A DNA stretch of 13,639 bases, taken from the NCBI GenBank assembly GCA_001598975.1, contig BBXU01000382.1, positions 1-13,639 of the forward strand, in the 5' to 3' direction. The position numbers and the translations under genes are program-made. The stretch's first letter is position 1, and each line of letters opens with the position of its first letter. Origin of the DNA: Parachlorella kessleri (taxonomy: Eukaryota > Chlorophyta > Trebouxiophyceae > Chlorellales > Chlorellaceae). Below are positions 1 through 7,059 of this stretch, piece after piece. The notes beneath the pieces were generated by a model that saw only the letters and a program-made list of their open reading frames with translations, did no database searches and was not told the DNA's origin.

Positions 1-3
1 TGG

Positions 4-9
4 TCAGCT

Positions 10-91
<82 letters not shown>

Positions 92-457
92 GTGAAGGCT
101 GTGTTAGGGACATCAAAGCTGCACGTTAGAGCATCAGTGCTGTTGGAGTTGCATGCAGCAACAGCGCACCTGTGTATGCACGGTTCAGATCCACGCCCAC
201 CACGCTGATGTTGGTCTGCAGTGCAGCGTAGCTCAACCATGTCAGTCAACTGCAAGTGTGCAGATGAGCATCCGTGGGATGCAACCTGCCGTTGTCGGTG
301 ACTGTGCACAGCAGGCAATGACCAGGCGAGGGGCGGGCTGGCAGCAGACTGCAAAGCTTTGGTTCGCGAGAGTGTAGCACCATACACGAAGACAGTAATG
401 TTCCCTCACCTTTGTGCACTCGAAAGCAGCAAGGGAGTTTGTGTAACGGTGCAATCC
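4..457 (-). other. Unresolved 3' part of the amidase gene (possible last exons)
   Basis: The family should continue for about 40-60 residues after VREVPNPQ. Two stretches look coding: 457-410 (GLHRYTNSLAAFECTK, then GTGAGG donor) and 215-170 (acceptor CTGCAG, TNISVVGVDLNRAYTG, then GTGCGC donor), the latter like the C-terminal xSVxVDF segment of FmdA. The intron needed between 502 and 457 would be only 44 nt, ending in GCAAG, and the phase out of 215-170 does not lead cleanly into the repeat. A different frame is open from 387 to a TGA at 4-6 and would read the CTG tract as polyleucine (…FDVPNTAFT, then about 27 Leu, Ser, stop). Which model is right cannot be settled here; the gene may also extend past the edge. 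Confidence 0.3.
13..90. repeat. (CAG)26 trinucleotide repeat, CTG on the gene strand
   Basis: Twenty-six uninterrupted CAG units in the plus strand. On the strand of the amidase gene they are CTG, readable as Leu, Cys or Ala depending on the frame. The tract lies at the 3' end of that gene, in its last exon, 3' UTR or just downstream. The perfect, unbroken array suggests recent expansion and length variation. Confidence 0.98.
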
Positions 458-501
458 CTTGCCTGCAACAAGTCTACCGTGGTAACCAGTACTGAGCCCA
501 C

Positions 502-3500
502 CTGGGGGTTGGGGACTTCACGCACGTAGTCGGCGTAGGCATAGCCGTTGATGACAACTGCAGTGCACAGCCAACCCCACGTTTGTCCATCTGTCATACA
601 GAGCTTGCCTAGCAGGGCATGCTTGATCGGATAGTCATTCCACAAAGGCTGGGCACACGGCCAGCCGCAAACGTCTTCACTGCAACACGCAGTGGGCTGG
701 GCAACACTTACACTCGTTGGCGTTCTCGATGAGGGGGTAGTTGAGGTTCTGCACAATAGGAGGCAGGCTGCCCGCCTTGTGCACAGTCACCCTGCAGCAC
801 ACAGGGGTTGTGGCGTGTGTGCAACCCTGGCGCCACTCACTGCTGCATGGCGAGACCCTGCGGTGAGGTAGTAAGCAGCAAACAGCTGGCTGGAAGCGGC
901 CAAAGGAGCGGGCCTGGCAGTACGTTCCCACGAGGCATGTGCTTTGGGTTCGCCTGCTGGGTTCCGTCCAAGCACAGCTTACTTGAAGCGGCCGTTGAGG
1001 GAGGTCTCGATGCCGGTGCACGAGGTCTCCCCATCACCCATGCCTCCATGGCAGTCACCCATGCTGCACGCACCAAGGCCCTCTATGAGTGAGCAGCACT
1101 CTAGAATTGTATTGTGTTTCCGTTCTCAGCTGCCATCCATGGTATGACGGACCTCAATCACGCAGGAAGCCAAACTTGCACAGCCTTGCCGCAACATGTG
1201 CCATTATCAGCCCAACTTTAGGCTAGCACAGCCAGCAGCGCCCTGAGCCAACAGCACATGGCACACTACCGCCAGCCTTCCAGGCAGCGCCCCTGAAGTG
1301 CGTGGCATTGTAACCCTAAACTGTGCCTGGCATTGTGGCCAGCCGTCTGCCCACCTGATGAGAGCGCCTGGCACCTCCACAGGGTAGTACATGGTAGCCC
1401 CGATCCCGATCCTCCTGTTATCCACGTTGCCTCCCGTCCTCATGGGAGGTGTGGTGAACACAGTGGCGCCCAGCTTGGGAGCGATGATGAGGTTGCCCAC
1501 ATGCATGTTAACTGGCAGCCTGTGGCCACGCACAGCAAACACTCGGTTGTGCTAGCTCGCTTCTCATATGATGCACTGGAAGCTCATTGTTGGAGAGCAA
1601 ACCTCTGCTGTTCTGGGCACAACGCAATGCACCCGTGTGCCCCTGGATGCTTGACAGCCACAGGTGCAGCCCTGCCCATCCGCTTAAAACCTGCGCGCAG
1701 TCCCAGGCGCTTGGCCACAGACGTGCGCCTCCGCATGTCTCAAGCATTCCCGGAATAGGAGCCCTCTGATGTGCTCATACCAAGCTCCCTTCTTCGTACC
1801 TGTACTTGCCCTGCACACACACCCACACGAAACGGGTTGGTCTGTGGCCTCCTGCGGCTCTCAATGCAATGACCCGAGCCTGCAACCCAAGCAGCTGGCC
1901 CAAGCACAGCGCTAGAGGCACATGCACAGGCCAGATGCATTGGCAGCAGTGGGGTTTCAGACGCTAGTGCACCAGTCCGCCCCCAGGGCCCCCAGGGCCT
2001 CCCAACCTTAATGGAGTAGTCACGCAGCTCCTCAGGGATCACATACTGGTGACCCGAGTACCCAAAGGGGTACGTCCACATCTGCACAGACAGGCGGCAG
2101 CACTTGCACAACTGTGACTGTGGCTGCTACATGTGCCTCTTGCACCTCGCTGGTGCACGCCTGGATCCCAGGAGACGACTCCCACTAGTATGTGCACCCC
2201 CCTGACGCCAGACCTGCCTTGGGAAAATAAACAGTCCCAGGCCAGGAGCGGCTGCCATCTGTCCGACTGACATGCAGATGTGCTCGATGCTGGGCGCTGT
2301 AAAAGCGAGACAGGATGGGTGCCAAAGTGCTCGACGACATGAACAGCCAGCCAGCCAGCCAACTTGTTGGCGCAGTTCCATCCCACCTGCTCCCCATCCA
2401 CACATGGGACGCTGCGGTTGCTGAAGGTGTAGTCAGGATTATTCCAGGTGGCCGCCCTGCATGAGGATGGGAATTGACGACAATGACACACCGTGAGCCA
2501 AGCCAAGCATACCAGCCAGCTGCCAGCGGGTCCTCAGCTGCACCCTTCACAAACATGGGACGGGAAGCAAACATGGGACACCTGGCAGTCTGTGCAGCAT
2601 GCTGCGATTGAGGCTGCAAGGGTTGGGGAGACCTACCCCTGGGGTGTGGTCCGAGGCACCTCGCCACTCTGGGGAACACAGCCAGGGGAGGTGTGGTTGA
2701 CAAGCTTGTTCAGCTGGTAGGAGTACACCTGCGCACAAGCCATCCGCTGGGCAGCATTACCGATGGCCCTGAGTATGCCCCTGACAGAAAGGGGCAATGC
2801 TCTGGCCCTTGCATAGCTCTAAATAACGCACCATGAGTCGATGGACGAAGAGCGGACGGGCACCTACTCACTATCCCTTGAGGTGGAATTTGGCACAATC
2901 TCCAAAGCCAGGCCCACCCACCGGCTCCCAGTACAGGTTCTTGCCAGTCGCAGGGTCCTTGATGATCTGCACCACAGCAGGCACGCAACTCTGTTGACAT
3001 GGAGCCGGTGTGCTAGGCATTTTGTTGTGTGATGATTATCCTCAGTCCACTCATCAGGCTGTCTGTGAGCTTGGCATTCCCACCCAAGCTAGCTACAGCT
3101 CTGGCATTGGCGTCAAACCCATGGAGTGCAGTATGAAAGCTTGCAGAAATGCGTGACCCTGCGGGCTGCTGGTGACTGCACAACCCCTGAACAGCTACTC
3201 AGTGCACCTCATAAATGACGATGCCCTGGTTGGTACCGTTCAGGTAGCCAGCCCTGTTCTGCCAGCCACAGCCGGCATTGATGGTGGCGCCAAAGGTGCG
3301 GTTGTCTTTGCCGGGGTTGGGGCGGGGCCACAGCTCCAAGATCTCCAGCTGCAGGACAGCACCTGGGGAGGAATGGTGGGACACAAGCTGGGTGGCAAGA
3401 CAGGGGAAGACTAGGTTGAGTAGCGGTGGTGCCAGCTACCGGGTGACTCAGGCCTCAGCTAGCAAGGTGGAAGCTGGTTAGGGTGCCATCATTCCCCAGC

Positions 3501-5745
3501 TAAGCACCGGTACTGTGGATGGGGATCCTCGCCTGAAGCAAGCCGTGTTCGTAGGGGCGGAAGAGAAGCTTGTGCCTGTGCAGCATTTACAACCCCACCT
3601 GAACCACATCCCCAGGCTCAGCCCCGCACACGTACACAGGGCCGGTCATGATGTGGCCTGCAGGAGGGCGTTGCATCACGCAGTTGGGCGGGGACAAGCC
3701 TTGGAGATACTTTTTCAATGTGGCAGGAGCTCCAATATGGTGCGGGTCTGCCAGAGAAATGGTGTGGCAGGGTAGGAGTGCCGGTGCACACAGTCATGAC
3801 ACAAAGCCAAATGCCGGGCTGGTGGCAGGTATGCAGCTGCAGCGGCAGGGCTGCTGCCGTGGGCTTTGTCAGGGCTCAAAGGCTGGTCTCTCCCACTCAC
3901 CACCGGCGTTGCCATAGGGACCGTGCATAGCCACAGTGGGAGCTGCACGCAGGCAGGAGTCAGCGATTCATATATTGTCGAACTGGGCCACTACTGTAGA
4001 TCCGTCCGTGTGCTTGGTGCGAAGTAACTGGCAGACCCATACACCGAGGGTGGCGAAGCGGAGTCGCACAGCAAGAGAAACATGGATGGCCAGCACTGCG
4101 AGGCGACTTACGCTGGCCGGCCTCCCAGCCATAAAGCTGCTCCATGGCAGGGTCACCCTCAATCATGAGCTCATCTGCAGGTCAGTCAGTCAGGCATAGC
4201 ACCTCATTGCCCCTGCCGCGAGGGGGATGACGCGCACACCTCTGAAACATGTTTCATGGTCAGCAGCAGCCACCCAGGTTCATGGTGTTGCAGGAAGACG
4301 GGGGGAGGAGGGGGGGGGGAGGTAGGGGGGGTCCCGACCAGTCAGTATGTGCCCCTAAAAACCAACCTGCGCACGTACATGCAAGCGCGAGAAACACCAC
4401 ACAGGGTCGGGAGGAGCGACACAGGAACTATTGGGTGAAGCATTTCCACAGAAGCATGAAGCAGGGCAAATAGGGTTGGCTGGGCGCCTGCTGCCCAACA
4501 AGTGTTTCTGCGTAGGATTGTACCGCTACACTTACAGGCGTTGTTTGCAGCCAACGTGGGCATTTCTACGATAAACTCATCACCGTCATTCACGACCATG
4601 GCAGGCTCCAGTCCATCATAAAAGTAGCCCCTACAAGGCACATGACATGTGCCAGAGCAAGGCATCAGTGCAGTGAAGCTTGAAAGGACAGGAGAATATA
4701 GAACCGTGGTGCAAGCCCGAGGGTTCCTGGGTTTATGTGCTTTGTGAGCACATTGTAGCTCTTTGTTGGCTGCACTTGCGGGGAGTCACAGCAGCACGAT
4801 CAGGTGGCATTTAGGCTCTCAGGCTAGACAAAAAGAGGTCACAGCAGTGCAAGCAAGGAGAGGTGTGGGTGTGGCTTGTTTGTCATTTGGTGCCAACTAC
4901 GTTTAGAAACAAGGCCGGGATAGGCCTGGGTGGGCCAGAACTCTTACCAGTGGGCGGTGTCAGGCCCGCCAGCCAGGTACTTGCTGCCGGTGCAGCCGGT
5001 GCCGCAGCATTCAGGGACGGGAGCAGGCCCATCGGCCTGGGGCGTTGGCGTGAAACGGTTGGGCGGGTAAAGCCCGATGATGCCTGCAGCACAGGGAGAG
5101 GTGTCAGGGCTGGGAAGAGCTGGGGAGAAGCGCAGGAGGCAGCCTCATAGCTGGGTCCCATGTGACTGGGGTACAGTGGCAAGCAGTCTGGCAAAGTGAG
5201 TAGTGGTAGCGGGTCACAGCCAGCCACACCAGCATCCTGACAAGTCCATCAGGACGCACAGCTAGTTGCCCTCGATGTGGCGTCAAAAAACGGTATAGCA
5301 TTAAAACAAAGTGGGACCATAGCTGGGCCGATGGCATGCCCCGAACACCCAAGCATCAAGGCTTGCCTGATCCATCTGGGGTAGCCACAGCCTGTAAGTT
5401 GCGTTCTGCAGATCAGATAGTCAAGATGTAAGCGAAGTTCATAGTGTCATACGTTGCCCTAGCTTCTCTGCTGGGCTATCACGCCAGCTTTGCTTTTTGC
5501 CACCTGAATCAATGAGCTTAACAAAGACAAATGGAAGGGATCACAGCGCGAGCAAAGAAATATACTGCGACGCTTCAAGCGCAACGCAGCGCATTTGGGC
5601 GCTCGGCCGCCGGCAGCCTTGCCGCCTATGACCCTTCCTTCTGCAACGCGAAAAACCGACGTATGCTCTTACCCGCTTTCGCGACAGCTAAGAAGGCGAG
5701 GGCGACCAGTGCCCCGACTAGGGCACGGTGGATGAGGTTCCCCAT
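502..5745 (-). CDS. Secreted acetamidase/formamidase-family (FmdA/AmdA) protein; 3' end unresolved
   Basis: Family enzymes hydrolyse formamide or short-chain amides to acid plus ammonia; substrate here unknown. Seventeen exons keep phase: 5745-5673, 5083-4948, 4630-4536, 4174-4112, 3942-3901, 3699-3599, 3348-3208, 2966-2922, 2728-2637, 2456-2387, 2289-2218, 2081-2007, 1810-1800, 1519-1355, 1063-983, 791-712, 557-502 (466 codons). Motifs in order: HWGYFYDGLEPAMVVNDGDE (about 68-87), YELMIEGDPAMEQLYGW (102-118), MTGPVYVCGAEPGDVVQ (154-170), LEILELWPRPNPG (171-183), LPVNMHVGN (339-347), GGNVDNRRIGIGATMYYP and VPGALI (exon 13), SMGDCHGGMGDGE (394-406), GIETSLNGRFK. GNVDNRR and GDxH...GDGE are hallmark metal/active-site regions of the family. 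Special borders: GC donor after 2218, AAG acceptor before 3699, an 11-nt microexon at 1800-1810. Least certain are exons 8, 11 and 13 and everything left of 502. Confidence 0.87.
1800..1810 (-). other. Predicted 11-nt microexon of the amidase gene
   Basis: GGCAAGTACAG, flanked by acceptor GTGTGCAG (ending 1811) and donor GTACGA (1799). The exon ending at 2007 stops in phase 0 (DYSIK) and the exon starting at 1519 needs two bases before its first G to read LPVNMHVGN. Eleven bases supply exactly that and give SIK-GKYR-LPVNMH. Direct joining of the two large exons would hit TAA after three codons (GCT GCC AGT TAA). This is inferred from phase and splice signals; no transcript was available. Confidence 0.5.
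4300..4331 (+). repeat. G-rich tract with G-quadruplex potential, in amidase intron 3
   Basis: Runs of 6, 10 and 7 G (4300-4305, 4310-4319, 4325-4331), separated by A, GG and TA. The long run can supply two tetrad strands, so a quadruplex is possible in the plus (template) strand. The transcript carries the C-rich complement. It is inside the 361-nt intron 4535-4175. Confidence 0.6.
5084..5672 (-). other. Amidase intron 1, the longest intron in the window
   Basis: 589 nt, from donor GTAAGA (5672) to acceptor CTGCAG (5084). I see no conserved coding content in it. Open frames on both strands here are short and lack recognisable motifs. First introns of green algal genes often carry enhancer-like elements, but no named element was recognised. 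Confidence 0.7.
5673..5745 (-). other. First exon of the amidase gene: N-terminal signal peptide
   Basis: ATG at 5745. The exon encodes a 24-residue classical signal sequence: a basic start (MGNLIHR), a hydrophobic core (ALVGALVALAFLAV) and a small-residue cleavage site AKA, then donor GTAAGA in phase 1. The next exon (5083-4948) continues GIIGLYPPNRFTPTPQADG, a Pro-rich mature N-terminus with a Cys cluster (ECCGTGCTG). The protein therefore enters the secretory pathway, destined for the periplasm, cell wall, vacuole or medium. Bacterial FmdA/AmdA enzymes are cytosolic as a rule, so this is a distinct algal form. Confidence 0.75.
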
Positions 5746-5980
5746 GGTACTGCAAGGTCCGCCTGGCAGCGCAGAGGCCCGCTTGAGCAGGCGCTGGCAG
5801 CGGAAGGACTTTGGGACTGGGTTTGGTCCCGAGCCAAGCCCTAGTTGCGTTTTATACCATGCGGTCTGTAAGGAGCCCATAATGGCGGGCCATTACTGCA
5901 GGGTGACGGTGACCTTGCCCTAGCTCCCTGACCTAACAGCACAATATCCCTCTCCCACCCAAGGGTCGGGCCTTTGGACA
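5746..5980 (-). promoter_or_regulatory. Compact intergenic/promoter region of the amidase gene, with TATA-like box
   Basis: About 235 bp lie between the inferred ABCA poly(A) site and the ATG of the amidase gene. TATAAAA occurs on the gene strand at 5856-5850, 105 nt upstream of the ATG, which would put transcription start near 5825 and give a 5' UTR of about 80 nt. The reading frame stays open upstream to an ATG at 5880, but that ATG lies above the TATA box and would bury the signal peptide, so the ATG at 5745 is preferred. The box and start site are inference from sequence alone. Confidence 0.45.
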
Positions 5981-5992
5981 TTAGTATTGAAC

Positions 5993-5997
5993 TTACA
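5993..5997 (-). terminator. TGTAA polyadenylation signal of the ABCA gene
   Basis: TTACA on the plus strand reads TGTAA on the gene strand. TGTAA is the chlorophyte poly(A) signal (established for Chlamydomonas), with cleavage usually 10-20 nt downstream, so the transcript should end near 5975-5983. It is the only copy between the stop at 6781 and the next gene. Confidence 0.6.
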
Positions 5998-6780
5998 AAA
6001 CGTGATCAAACAGACAAGCATCCTTGTTGACAAGCCAGTAGAGCGAGCGTGCAGCCAAGCAACACAGAAGGGTGCACCACCAACTACTATGGTTATGCAC
6101 CATAGGAGCCAGAGGCACTAAGGGGCAGGCCTGTTCTTTGCTACGCTTGGGGGGTTAGAGCACTAACCAGCCCTTATAAAGCTCCGCTGCAAACCCCCCA
6201 CATGCTCAGTATCAAGGCGAGCAGAGCAGAAGCATCCCTCACAAACCAAGTGCTTGCTTGCAAAATGAAGGGGCAAGTAGAATGAAATGCATTACTAAGG
6301 TACGACAGCTGGATGAAGATAAACTTTGCCAATCAAGATGCAGCACAGACGAGTGGTATACACACCGGAGGTAAGCTTGCAGGCGCTCAAATCATCCACC
6401 GGCCTGAGGTTAGCCTAGGAATGCCGCTCCAACCATGGCAATACAAGTCTTTGCTGCAGTGCTGATGTGACAAACCTAGGACAACACCCTGCAACGCACA
6501 GCCTGACGCAGGCTGCAGGCGGATATGCATCTGTTATGAACCCGGAAGCCACGCACCAGGCTGAGGTCACGCCATGCACACAAGCTCAAGCAAATGCTAG
6601 CATTGATGATATCAGCAGAGGACGCATGCAAGACACATGTCAGCAAAGGCCAGTGCCACATAACAACACAGATGATGCAGTGTCCTATCCTCATATGAAG
6701 AGAGAATATTTCAATGGCATCACCGAGACATCGCACAAAGGCGGCATGCCACGCAGCCCTGGACCGCCGGTGGCCACCAC
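5998..6780 (-). other. 3' UTR of the ABCA gene
   Basis: A 0.78-kb stretch between the ABCA stop codon and the TGTAA signal with no coding potential I recognise. An open frame of 105 codons on the plus strand here has no recognisable content. The length is normal for green algal 3' UTRs. No further TTACA (TGTAA on the gene strand) occurs in this stretch, which makes the extent well defined. A 10-bp palindrome, GGTGGCCACC at 6770-6779, sits next to the stop codon. Confidence 0.6.
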
Positions 6781-7059
6781 CTAACCACCACCCTCAGCAC
6801 CGATAGACTTTGCAAACTTGATGAACACCTCCTCCAGCGTCGCATTGGCCACGCCCCAGTCCAGCACCCTCAGGCCCTCTGCTGTGGCAGCCTCCATGCC
6901 GGCAAAAACAGCCGACAGGCTGACCTGGCTGCAGGGCAGCTCGTACTTGCGGGTCCCGGCCAGGGCATAGGTCAGCCGAGCCCCAGGGGCCAGCTGCAGC
7001 ACCAGCGCCTGAGCACGGGCCTCCTGCTCTGGCTCGGAGGGCACGGTAATGGTGAACAC
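6781..7059 (-). other. ABCA C-terminal regulatory domain, last exon and stop
   Basis: The last coding exon, acceptor ACGCAG and phase 0, encodes 92 residues from [20 protein letters not shown] to [15 protein letters not shown], then TAG. It is the small alpha/beta domain that follows the ATPase in ABCA proteins. [18 protein letters not shown] corresponds to the LADTTLEDVFIKVAR-type ending of plant members. The length and end position agree with the family, so the protein is complete at its C-terminus. Confidence 0.95.

Noticed and set aside
13..90. CAG array as a CRISPR or satellite array
   Set aside because: Simple trinucleotide microsatellite without spacers.
2218..2297. Alternative frame APSIEHICMSVGQMAAAPGL for the exon near 2250
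   Set aside because: It needs phase 1 from the preceding exon, which ends phase 0 at 2387, whereas starting at 2289 gives HRAHLHVSRTDGSRSWPG in phase and leads into MWTYPFG.
2346..2361. CCAG tetranucleotide run and GTCAGTCAGTCAGG at 4181-4194
   Set aside because: Only three to four short units inside introns; ordinary low-complexity sequence.
5746..5880. Upstream in-frame ATG (5880) as the amidase start
   Set aside because: It lies above the TATA-like box and would put 45 non-hydrophobic residues before the signal peptide; the ATG at 5745 gives a classical signal sequence.
5531..5923. Open frame of 130 codons on the plus strand
   Set aside because: Antisense to the amidase signal-peptide exon and promoter; no family features, while the minus strand has a signal peptide that joins in phase to a real exon.
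6467..6784. Open frame of 105 codons on the plus strand
   Set aside because: Lies in the 3' UTR of the ABCA gene, opposite strand, with no recognisable domain and no promoter or splice context.
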